NCBI GenBank assembly: GCA_003864495.1
Contig: ML133487.1
Coordinates: forward strand, 186,001 to 250,000
Direction of reading: 5' to 3'
Length of the DNA: 64,000 bases
Origin: Nemopilema nomurai
Lineage: Eukaryota > Cnidaria > Scyphozoa > Rhizostomeae > Rhizostomatidae
Shown piece after piece: positions 35,149 to 47,149 of the stretch. The translations under genes and the position numbers were made by a program. Positions within the stretch are counted from its first letter, which is position 1. Each line of letters opens with the position of its first letter. A model generated the notes under the pieces. The model had not been told where the DNA came from and did no database searches. It saw nothing but the letters and a program-made list of their open reading frames with translations.

Positions 35149-37278
35149 GCAGTTCGTTGAACTTTCACTTTACCATTCGTATTGAATTACTCGGTTAATA
35201 TTGTTGATGAATAGTAATTATCGATTAGTATTTTTTATTGCTATCGTAGACCCCCATCCACTGTATTTTATGGTCCTCCCATGCGCGCGCTTATAGTAAT
35301 TAAAAAAATGGGGAAAATCATGCTTATTCCTTGCTGTGTCTTCTCTGCCGAGCATTTTATTGCAACTTGGTTGCAAGGCGATTGAAGTCATCGTAGTGAA
35401 GTCCACGTGGAGCAAGCTGGGGGTATCTAGCGTTGTACCTCCTTTAAACTTACTCTTGCGTCTAAGAAAGACGAACTATTGGTTTTGCGTTATGATTAAC
35501 GGCTGTTGTCCTTGATGCTGATAAGGGCTTGTGGCATTGTCATTTTCCCTCATTTGGGATTCCCCACCTCGCTCTCACCACTGATCCAATTACAATTACA
35601 CCCCATCTAAAAACAGTACCAAGTCAACTTCCAGTCGATAAGCTCTTTTGTTGTTTTATGGCTACTAATCTAGTTGCAGCTTTATATTCCACCATCCAAC
35701 CTGCACAATTTCGGGAACTCACTGCCGATGTGAAGTCATTGCTGCTGATAGGGACTTTCTGTTTTGTCATGGAGCGAGAAAAGCAATTAATATAATAAAG
35801 TGGTGCAATGAATAGAAGTGAAAGTAAAGACATCCAGTCTGGTGGGCTGCATTTTTATAGGCTCTAGTTGATGACCGAGTTTCATAATTTTTTTAAATTA
35901 CCATCGAAGCGTCATCAGCTCAATGGTATCCAACTTTTTCCATGCAGCTTGGTTGCTAGGCCATGATCAGCCGCAGGTAAATCGAAAACCAATTTTGGTC
36001 ACCTGGCGTAAATTACAGTCCACTAATAGTCTTCAGCTTCTGATGTTTGTTCCATGTTCCTGCCCCCAAATCGCATTAGTGACTAGGAAGCAGTTTGTTA
36101 TCGTTCAAAAGAATCGTGCAGTCGTAATTTGATTTGAAACGTGCAGAGAAATTCGGTCGGTCAGCAACTAAACCTGTAATATACTTATAGGTGCAACTAC
36201 CTTATGACATTGGGGCGTGTACGCAATAAGAGTAATCTTTAAGAGTGAGGCGTTTGAGCAAGAGTCTCGTTTTTCCGTGGAGTCCGGGCAGCTCGTGCTA
36301 GGCATAAAATAGGGGTTTTTTGTTGTTGTTGATGTACCACCCCCTACAGGTGTTCGAAACTCTCCCTTGTACATTTTGATTCCTTTCATGCATACTACTT
36401 AAGCGTTTTCGCGAGAGTCTAGATTCTGCCAACAAAGAACATTTTCTCAAAATTGGTGGCCTTGCCTTGGGACACATTCGTCAACTAAATCCTCTGCCCA
36501 ATTTTATTTATCACTGCGGAAAACCTTTTTTCGCTGTATCACAAAACACCCCCACTTTTGGATACTTAAAGAGAGCAGAATCCTTCGTAGCTACTGGCTA
36601 CAGGATTTTTACATATTGTATCTCTTTGTTCGTACACTTGCGATTTAACGGAAGCGCCTCAAAGCAAATAAGGTGTATCGCTACAGTGCATAAATCTTCT
36701 ATTTGGACTCACTCTAATCAACATTAACTAAAATGAGAAAAATATCCCCATCTTTCTATAAAAGTGACCCTTTTGCTTCTATGAACACTCAGCACTTTCA
36801 GCGAATAGAAAACATCTTTTTTATAACACTAATTTACTAGATATTTAAATGGAAACGTATGTGACTTTCCCCAAACCACCGCAGGACAAGGAAACGAGTT
36901 ATGTCACCCGGCCCTAGAGTACATGTCCGCTCTGTCAATGAAACTATCCTAGAGCAATTGGTATTTTTTATGAAATTTAGGAACCCAACGTGCTCCTAAA
37001 AGAAGCTACTCAAATCAAAATTTCAAAGAAGGTAATTGTGTTTCTCGTTTTGTAGTACTCGATCTCATGGATTTGATAGTTGGGGCCCTTCGACCATGAC
37101 TTTGCTTTACAAAATACTCGTTTCTGCCAAACATAAGCAGATTCTTGTTTATTTGCTGAATACATCTGTGTTTGAGACAGTTCAAAAACCTCAACTCTAA
37201 TATTAACCACGTGTCCTGCGGGTAAGTTCACGTTGTTACGTTCTTGATAGAATGAAGGAACATCCCAAATTCCATGAC
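35149..37278. other. 3' flank of the collagen gene
   Basis: This stretch probably holds the 3' untranslated region. Candidate poly(A) signals are ATTAAA at 35299-35304, about 150 bases after the stop, and AATAAA at 35794-35799. Open frames beyond this point are short and without recognisable domains. Confidence 0.5.
35794..35799 (+). terminator. Candidate poly(A) signal of the collagen gene
   Basis: AATAAA about 650 bases after the stop codon. The nearer ATTAAA at 35299-35304 is an alternative. No transcript data are available to choose between them. Confidence 0.35.
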
Positions 37279-37448
37279 AACCCAGGAGCAGTAGGGGCCC
37301 TCCCAACCCAGGAGCAGTAGGGGCCCTCCCAACCCAGGAGCAGTAGGGGCCCTCCCAACCCAGGAGCAGTAGGGGCCCTCCCAACCCAGGAGCAGTAGGG
37401 GCCCTCACAACCCAGGAGCAGTAGGGGCCCTCACAACCCAGGGGCAGT
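37279..37448. repeat. 26-bp tandem minisatellite, about 6.5 copies
   Basis: The monomer is AACCCAGGAGCAGTAGGGGC plus CCTCCC, starting at 37279, 37305, 37331, 37357, 37383, 37409 and 37435 (partial). Copies 5 and 6 share a CCTCAC variant, and the last partial copy reads GGGGCAGTG. Near-identity between copies indicates recent expansion. Because 26 is not a multiple of 3, the minus-strand open frame through it cycles through frames and is not a protein repeat. Confidence 0.95.
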
Positions 37449-38060
37449 GTCTCCTTGATAATGAAATATTTTGTCCCTTTGTCCCAGCTCTATTGGTGCT
37501 CCAGTTCACTGCCTCTTAGATGAACTTTAGATATAATGGACCAATGGTTTAATCTATTAATGGAAGTTTCAGAATGCAGAACTCACAAGTGCGGTGATTG
37601 ACTATCAGCTACTCAGGAATTTCGTGTTGGGTCTTTTATAGAAACACCATTGGTTTTGCATTAACATCTTACTATTCCATCGTCTAGGCGACAATTTTGC
37701 ACAACCTGGCAAAATTTTGAAATCCACTTGATCAATCGGCTTCCATCGCCGACTCTTGAGCACCATTATATCCTGTTTGACATATTTTGGACTTTTGATA
37801 ATTCTAATCTTTAATTACCTTTTAATATGCTAATTTTCGTTATTATACTCAATATCCATGCTAGACAATTAGCCAATGGGAGACTTGGAGATTAAAGAAA
37901 TCATGATAAGAATTTATCGTTGGCTATTGAGATGGTGATTCTGTGAAATAAATGCATCAACCAATTCATCTGTATCACATCAAAATTGAAATACTCTCAA
38001 GAGACCGAGATGGCTCTTTGCAACTTATTCTGGTATACATTTCATGTCAATCGTTTAGCC

Positions 38061-38261
38061 CAGGGATAAGCCGATGTCTGGAAAAAAATCAGAAAGTTGG
38101 TCGTACATTTGGGAACTTGGTGTTAAATTTGAACCTTGACCAAATTTGAAACTGTTCAACCAATTTCCCATGGAGGGAAAGTTGGTCAATAAAGTTTAGT
38201 TGGTCACGCTTTTTCTGAACGCCCCCTCACCCCTAATCGAAATGGTATTGGTACATCACTG
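38061..38261. mobile_element. Second hAT-like MITE, 201 bp
   Basis: The ends are CAGGGATAAGCCGATG (38061) and TACATCACTG (ending 38261). In reverse complement, the right-hand 100 bp matches the left end of the element at 11986, including GGGGGCGTTCAGAAAAA and TTGACCAACTTT. The flanking 8-mers GTTTAGCC and GTGGAACC agree at only 5 of 8 positions, so the target duplication has decayed. The element is the same family as the 674-bp copy, with an internal deletion. Confidence 0.75.
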
Positions 38262-41200
38262 GTGGAACCTAATGTACATCAGCATGGGTCGTGCCTGATA
38301 AAAGTGAGTTCAACGCTAATGCAACCACAGGAATTTTGATAAACATAGTGATTATTTTTAGTTTCTGCTGTCTTTGGGCCTTTTTAACAATTATTGTATT
38401 CTTCTTCCATTTTGATACACATATGAAGACCTTTTTATTCACTGCTTCTTTATTTGCTGTTTATCGATCTAAAAATTCATCAATAAAAAATGTCAAAACA
38501 TTTTAACACAGAAGTAAAATAATCAAGATTTGTTACAGAGCATTAGTTTAATTGAAAATAAGGTAAACTATGTTGCTGCAAAATTCAGATTTGGTTAGTC
38601 GATCTAAAAAATGATCGTATAAACTTCGAAGTTTTCCAGTGTATGCGTACTAGTTATTGTTGCCAAATTGTATTCAAAATAAAAGTTGTAGCAAAATCCA
38701 AAACGATGCTGTTGTTAAGGTCCTCCAAGTGACAAATAGTTGCCTCTGCTTCAGAAGGAGGGCACATGGCTGGAGCGTTACGCATTTCTGACCGGAAAAA
38801 ATAGAGGACAGAGGGGAAAAGAGTGTCAGGAATTGGGAGGAGTACTTGTAAAGAAGATATAGAGAGAGAGGTACGTAAGACTACTATTTCATAAACTCTT
38901 TTGTATTTGGAACTGACTCTTTGTCGTTCTCCAAGTTAAGGTGTACAACCTGTCATTGTGTATAGTGAGTTCGGACCTGATATGGCCAGTAATCGAATGT
39001 CCTTATTGTATCAAGGCTTCCTGTTACGTGTTTTTCAATAATCAATTTAATACTCGAGGACGTAAAATAGAGAATGTATTCGTCTTGCATTTTCCTGATT
39101 AAAGCAAAGGCCCTCGCTGCTCGATTCTTCAATGTTGTGACTATCAATGTTACACGACAGAAGATGCCTAACTCTATGTTATAAGTTGTTATATCTTTTC
39201 TATTAAACGCCACTGTTAAAGCAACGTAAACAGAAGGTAAAGAACTAGCCTCTAAGATTGTTGCGGTTGAGTTGAGAATGATACCATGATTCAGAGAGAG
39301 CCTGCTCAAATTTTCTTCTACCTCAGCATATTTTATGACATTATACTGTAAACTATACTCATACTAAAAAGTATTGGGCTGCATTGCTCAAAAGGGCCGA
39401 TCAACCCTTTTGAAATTTAATGGTATCCTGAGCTGACTAAGATATAAAGAAACAACCTAAGTCTTACTTAATTGATTGATTTTTGTTGATTCTGCAAGTT
39501 TCTTAAAGAAAAAACTTGGTTCTTAACACAACTCTCTAACATATAATAAATTTTTGATTGGATTGTCATTGACTTTCCATGCACTGTTGGGTAATTACGG
39601 ACATGAAGTGTTCACAGAATTGGATAAGCCCTTTTTATGAAAATCACCAAGAATCTTCTGGCAAATTTTCTAAGTACTTCTATTCAAAATTGTTCATTTC
39701 TGAAAAATAGTTTTTCTTATCTTGCTATAGTAGATCACTCTTCATTAACAATTTATCTTTAAAATCTGTCAATAAGCTCAAATGCAAAAGTTTTGAATGT
39801 TAAATAATACCACCCCACGATTACCCCATTGTATTTGTATCAGTGTTCTAACAAATAATGTGGAAACCATTAAAAATTTAGCATGTAGCAAATGTTCATT
39901 TGTAGCCTTGAAACATTTGTAAAGCATTAACTTTGAAATTGGCTCAAGTATATAATTTAACCTCCATTAAATCTCACCTCTGGTCTTTTTATTTCTGGAG
40001 TCTATGTGTCCACACTGACAAAGAATGTCATCAGTTGCTTAGTGTCAGTGTCATCAGTGTCAATGTCATCATTATCAGTCATCAATTGTCATCAGAATGT
40101 CATTGGGTCAGCTACTAAGATATAACCAGTTATCTCATGTAAGATCTATCCAGCTATTTGAAACTATGTTTATGTTTGGAAACTTAATTTACAAATTAAG
40201 TGTATTCATAATTTAAGCGAGACGTTTCCATTTTTGTCATTCTCATTGTCATCCAAGTCCATTTTTCAAATTAATTTTGTCTGTTTGAGTCCTGTTTTGA
40301 AAGGAAGGGTTAATATAGACTAGGTTTGAGAAGTTTCTCTTCAATAATTTTGTACATGCAAAGATTCTTTTTGTTTGTCTCTTGTGTTTGAGCCCTTCTA
40401 ACAATTTTTGACTTCTGGATACCTGCTGTCCTGCGAAGCAATTTTCTTAGCTTTTAGCAAATAATTAAAAAAACTGATTTTTTTATCTTGTAAGTTCATG
40501 TTATGCTTAAGTATTACTTAGCTTACATCTGTAAGCAGAGATGGTTTCATGCTTAACTCTGACAGCACAAGGTACAAAATCAAGTTAAGAAGAATCTTGC
40601 AAATTTTACTGAAACTTTTTAGGCACACCACAGTTCTTCTCTGTTAAAAAGCTAATGAGATTTTCTGTAAGATATCCAGGAGTAAATAGTATCAGAAAGC
40701 ATATGTCTGCATATTAATGTCCGTCACTAGATGGTAATATCATTCCTGTCATGCTACATTGGTGTGTATGGTTTTATCAAGTTCCCTAGGGAAAAGTAGG
40801 CAGATTGGTCAATAGAATGTTTTCAAATGAAAATTTTTAACCAAGTTGCTTAAAGTTTAATAAAACTCATAACATGTTTTTGTGAATGTGCCAAGTGTGG
40901 TGAGAAGAATTTGACCAATTTCATACTATATTCACTTAGTTTAATGGCCTAGCCATAGGTACTTAGTGAACAGTGAAGCAAATTAGGTTGGACTAAGTCA
41001 ATTTTTGAAAGTTATTACTTTAGGTTTCACTTCATACTATCGTGAAAATGTATTAAAAACTACCACTTTTGTAGAAGCAATGTCGGACAGTATTTGAAGG
41101 TCCTGCTCTAAACCGCACTGCAGTTTGAGTTGCCCTTCGCTCCAGATCAGAGAGTTTGCTAATGCTAGTAATTGTCCAACAGTTGTTTGGTCGCGTATTA

Positions 41201-44200
41201 TAGAAAATCTTTGTAGAAAGCTTTTTTTGATAATATTGACATTGTATCTGAATGCTTTATCGTGTTTAGGTTGAATGTACATTGAAGTTTATTGAGCACT
41301 GTTTGTACAAATAGGCCACTGTGTTTGCTCATTCGACTGCGAAAACTCTCGCCATCTCTTTTGCCGTTCATTTTGTGTTCCTGTTATTGACTTCACGACC
41401 AGAACGGTAAGGACTGCTCCCGGTTTTATTAGAGCAATGCGCCTTGCCACAAAACCCAAATTTAGGATTTCCCCACCTTAGAGCAGAATCTTTTAATTAT
41501 GTTTTTTGAACAGCAGTTGAGTTTTGTCTAAATCTGGATTATACAAAGTGTTGTTTTGTTGTAGGAATTCAACCATAACCCACTGTCTGAAAAGCCTCGA
41601 AGTCTGCAGAGAAGCTCGCCTTTACAAGCGCAAATGCTGTTCATAAGTTGCAGAGTTCAAATGTAAGTAGCCTACAAGTCTTAAGAAGCCGTTGCTTAGA
41701 TCTATTTTCCCTGTCTTCTGTGGACCGCTGTCTATTTTCTGCTGTCTTGTAAAAGAGTGGAACACTTGGACGTATTGTAGCTATGCCAGGCTGTTTATTC
41801 GTCTTCCGTTTGTGATGTTTTACTTTGTGTTTTTGGACTTGCAATGGAATTCGCTCATCTTAACTGAATTCAGAACCTTTTCTGTTTAATATGTCAACTC
41901 GTTGGATGGTCTTACGGTCGCAAATGGAATGTTAATTCTAAAGATTGGCTTGGTTTCGACTAAAGTTTTATCCGTGGCTAGAAAAGTTTTACAGCGCTAA
42001 TGCTACTTTGTTTGTTTTGTTACTTAACGTTGATGTGACTCTGTTTCTTGAACGGCTTCAAAGAGCGGCAACCGTTTCCTGATGCTGCCAAAATGTTGCT
42101 TGCAAGGCAAGCACTACCATTAATCGCACCATTGCATTGCTCTCATCTTTTGCCAGACACCCCCTTGGAACTTACGAGCAAGTTTAGACATCGGCCGCAC
42201 TTTTGTTTGGTTTTTCAACTCAGAGAAGCGTCCCACTTTTGGGTTTTCCCAGTTGTTTCCGTATTTGTTTTGGACTTTTTTGTGAGCATGGGCAGCCAAA
42301 AAGCTCGCTACTCTGTTCTCTTCTCGTATCGATGCACCAAGTTTATTCTGTTTTATAACATTGTTAACCAATAATTGGCTGTCAGCAGCTTGTTGTTCAT
42401 TGAAGGTTCAACGCCTTTGGTTTTCCGTGTTGTTCTTTGCAAGTTCGCCCTGACCAATCTTGCCTTTGACGTATAGACCTTCCATGCATAAAATGCGATT
42501 AATTTAGGAACTTTTCACTGGATTTTCGGATCAAACCTGTCATTAATCACCAAAGTCGGCAGGCTGTCGTCTAATTGAAAGAAATTTCTTAGCTGCCTTC
42601 CCTCATAGAACTTAAAAAAAATGTCAAATGTTTATTGCCCTATTTTGTGCCATATTATATTCTTTTGTGAACTGATGGGTGGGTCGCTGCTTGTTTTGCT
42701 ATTTGGTTTTGATGGTCTTGGATTTCTGTTTCACCATAATTTAATCAAGACGTTGTTGTGTTGAATTTCCTGATGTTTTGGCGTAGTCAGACTGACTTTT
42801 TGTACTATAAAATGTGTTTAGCTGTTTATTTTCTCGTATTGTGAAAATGTTTTCCCTCTCAGTGCTTATTTTTGTCAACCATCTTATCCATATGCACCTG
42901 CTCTAATTACATTTTGTCATGTGCCTCTTCTAGAATCAGCTGTTGTAGAGTAAATTTTTTGTTTTGCTTGCAAAAGCCGTCAACAAGTCCCGAACGGCAT
43001 TCATCCTGTCAGAGGGCCCACGTGGTATTCGCTTGGAATATTTGCATTGACTTTCGAGTATCTTTCAATACTTTTGGTTGATGACAAAATTGAATTTGCA
43101 CACTTTTTGTTTAAGATTAAGGTTAATGACCTTACGGCAGCCAGAAGCTTTCTAGTGAGATCCTAGAGGAACATTTCGTGTATAATCTCTTCCAGTCTTG
43201 CTTCAGAGATGAATATAATCAAGTCGCGATATTGTACTTGGCATATTCTTTATCAAAACATAATGAGACGTCAGTTAAACTTAGATAACAGGTGCCAGAT
43301 TGTGCACTTGGAGTACCGTAGAAATCTTTAAGTGCACTAAGCGATGAACCTCATAGGATGCCAAGACCAATGCCTGGTTCAGTTTTCTGTTTATCTCAAG
43401 GCCAAAGCACTGGAGTTATTTACACCTGTTTAGCTTATGGACTAGATTTATTAATGCCCTCGCTTGCAACGCTGTTCATCTGAAAGTAATTTGTCGGTAT
43501 GATTGTTGATCTGGATGGAGTTTGAGTCAATATGCAAGTCATACCTGAGAATCTTATGAAATATTTCTCCTTGCTTTGAATCCTAATCCTGAAAGCCTTC
43601 TACTAAAATGCTACAATGTGAGATTCCCTAGCAAAGCAGTACCTTGCGATAACTAGTTGCGATAACTCATATTGCTACACATAATACTTGGTAGAGGGTC
43701 TTCTGCAGTATTTACACCATATCTGAAGATTCTAATCAAGGGCTCGTCTATTCTCGAGGCTGTGATGTCACTTATAAACGAGATAATAATGCACAATCTT
43801 TTAGTGACAATGCCAATTGTGACCAGGTGCTAAATAGGTTGTCGTTTAGCGATTAGCGCTAATGTGCTGAATCTGTGTAGGTGTTAGGATGCTATAATGC
43901 AAATTGAACGTAACCAGTATGTTATGTTGGCAAATTCTTTTCAATGTTTGAAATAGAGTTTTGGCTATTGCCTTGCACAATATTCTCAAGTTTTTGTTCA
44001 ATTGGAGCTCCTATTAACTATTTCTCTCATCTAGTGTTCCTTCAATCCTTGACAAAGCCGCCATAATAACAATTTACACCAGCCGACGTTTCATCTCTGA
44101 AATCTTTGACTAATCTTTTGTATGATTCCAAAAATCTCACTGTTTCCGTTCATTTTTGGACGATGCTCTTTATTCGAAATCTAATATGAATTTAACTTCT

Positions 44201-47007
44201 TCGAAACCTTATTCAATATTTAAAATGACCTGGGACATGCTCAATCTGACTTCCTTGCTCTAGACTCTTCTGTCAACATCTTCTGCCATCGATTACATGG
44301 TTTGTCCGTTTCAACGTCGTTATTAAATGGTGATTGCGTATTTTGCCAGCGGTTGCCAATTACGATTTGGTCTCGCGCCTTCGACACGTGCTCAGTCGAA
44401 ATGCAGCTGCCACCTTAACGTCAAAGCAATTGCTTTGTTAATTGAAGTACCAACACTTGGGCCTCTGAATCATTACGACGCAGTTTAAATTGTAACCGGA
44501 CTTTCGCGTTAGCTCACTGATTGCTGGCCGCAGGATATCATGGCGCAAGTGAGTGACTTCAACATTTTCCTACACATTAGATTAATACGCTTAAGTAATT
44601 ATGACGTAATGCAGCCATGTAAGACATTCCTTAGAGAAGCATTACACACCTTTATCTTCCAATCTCCACTTAATGTCTCAATGGTCTTTTGGTTACTCAA
44701 GACAGGGCCTTCGGTAGCACGAATTTCTGTAATTATTACGTAAATTAATAGCATTCTTAGTAGGTATTCGGGATTTCACTAGACATACAAGTATTACCGA
44801 AGGATTATATCCAAAAATTTTTTCGAATCGATTAAAGATGAATTCCTGATGTCTTAAGTCAGGCACCTGCGCACCTATGTTTTGGCTTTGCCTTGTTTGC
44901 AGTGCAGTTCAGCCTGCATGCGCCTATTTCGGAGTGAAGCATTGTATATTGTCTAGACGTGTAGCGAATTCCCCCAGAGCTACTGCAATGCGCGCAAATC
45001 TCTGCCGCTGCGCATTCGACATCTAGCCAACTTTATCTGGATTTCATTGCCCTCTTTTTATTACCGCTGCCTCGCAGTACTCCCAGGTTTTTCAACTCAC
45101 TTTTTAGCTCTCACGGGCTAACATCATTTCACGAATCGGTTCATTGAACCAACCTTCAACAAAGCTATTTGCTTAAGTCTGCGAGTCATGAACTTTTCAT
45201 TAAAATTACGCATAAAACTGATTGTTTTGGACCGCTAACTATTTAAAATAAACGAAATCCTTGCGACTGACGCAGGAACCTTTCATATCAAGTTTCACCT
45301 TTCTATTTTGATGGGCATCTTAATTAACAGTTGACCACTCACTGCTTGTATGATCATCAGCTTACTTTCTGGGATCCGTGAACAGTAGAACAATTTTCAG
45401 TGTCATTCATCCCTTAAGGTACGATCATTATTTAATTGCCATTAGGGACTGTAAAGTGTCATCCCTCTAAAGAGTTTTCTAACGAGACCTCCCTCAATAA
45501 TGCTACGTATGATGAGAGGGTGTGGCATCTATAAGCTTTGATAAACAGAACCCAGAGAGCGACACATGGGTTGTACCTAACCGCGTCCTATTCTGCATGC
45601 ACCCTCCTGTGTCTCAGGTACAACCTTCTTCCTTTACAATGTTTCCAAAATTAGGCCTTGCTGCAAGCTGACTTGCTCCCCAACCACCAATCAATCGTAC
45701 TCAATATGCTTGCATATTTCGTGCCTTCGCAGTTTAGCGGTAGGAATTCCCCAATCCCATTTGTTCCTCGCCAAACGTGGCCCCGACCACGTTATTATCT
45801 CGCCCTGTGGCTTGTAGGCGAGGCCTTCAAATTCGACGTGACTCCATAATCTGGCCAATTCAAGAAGTGACTTATTCAGGAGCCATGCGTTGCATATGCA
45901 CGGTATCCTGGAGTCAACCGTAGAACACTGAGTATTGTTTCCGACACAAGGCGCATTATCAGCTCTCCGTGGCTTATGATGCCAACTGACTTCTCTTGCA
46001 TGCTATTGACTTCTTGCAAACGCAACTACTAAACAAGCACCGAGGTTTTTCTAAATCACATATTTTCGAGGTAGGCATGCTCTCATTTATTGCCTTTAGA
46101 GACTGAGGCATATATTACTGTGCATTTTCGTCTTTTATAATACACTGGGTCAATCAATACCTGTTTACTGTTTTATTGGCGAAAACAAGTCTCACGCGAT
46201 TCTTTGGTTTTTCACCAAAAGCCATCTCGTTTCTTAACAGAGAGCTTGTGTAGCCAGTAAAATAATGTTATAATTTGAAAAATAGGGCTTCTGTTAACTT
46301 GCTATCATTTTGATTAACGATCCATTTTGTGCCGAGATCTCCTACCTTGCAAAACGATTGAGGTTATCAGTTAAGTACGCTTTGAAATAGCTTTCCTTCA
46401 CGCAGAAGCGCCTTAGAGAAGGTGGCCGACGCGATCATCCCGTCTTATTTTAAAAACAAATACATGGGATAAATTGATAGTAGAGGAATTCCTTTGTATT
46501 TAAATATAAAAATGTATGTTGGGAAAGCCAACAATCGGTTTTCGGGCTTTCGCTGCGTCGGATTCCTTCACGTGGTTCGTGATTCATGGTTCTACAATGA
46601 AAAGTGAAGGTAGATGAAAATTAACAGTTGTACAGAGTCGGTGTTAATCCAGTGCAATGCATCAGACCGCGGTCCGGTTTTGAACCAAAAACCATGGTAG
46701 CGCGGTTGCAGTTTAGCGCGGTTGCAGATGCTTTTTACTGGTATTTTTAGCATTCGTATGAGAACGTCCGCCCTGCATGAGGTGTGTTTGGCTCTAGGCA
46801 GGACATGCATATCACTCTATCAACTAATTACCTTCAGCTGATTCAAATATTGGGAGTTAGGTGATAATCGGCATTTGTGAATCGAATCGATGTAGAAGCA
46901 GTAACGAGTGTACGAAAATCTGAAGGAATCGAGTCTGGAGGAATAGAAGAAGCCTTTCAGGTTCAGTTTTGGTTCATTTTTAGCTTGTCAAAGTTCTTTT
47001 CAATCAC
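38262..47007. other. 8.7-kb intergenic stretch, no recognised gene
   Basis: No frame here has a recognisable domain or consistent splice partners. The longest, 118 codons on the minus strand at 38953-39309, has no family I can name. A short GTCATCA-type low-complexity patch lies at about 40027-40115. The stretch could contain distant regulatory sequence for the neighbouring genes, but nothing specific can be shown. Confidence 0.5.
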
Positions 47008-47149
47008 TTGGTAACTTGTTCAACATTTAGCCCTCGTGTTAGCATTTTAGGGGAGGTACGTGATGCTTGTCCGCTCTCCTCTCTGGGCTGTTATACCAGG
47101 ACTAACGAGTTGTTTTCTTCGTTAGGAATCTTCACCCGTGACTACCAAG

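Noticed and set aside
37010..37408. 132-codon minus-strand frame with APTAPGLGGPL-type repeats
   Set aside because: It is the translation of the 26-bp minisatellite, whose unit is not a multiple of three and so passes through all frames. There is no domain outside the repeat.
38953..39309. 118-codon minus-strand frame that looked faintly like a receptor fragment
   Set aside because: No clear transmembrane periodicity, no recognisable motif and no splice partners.
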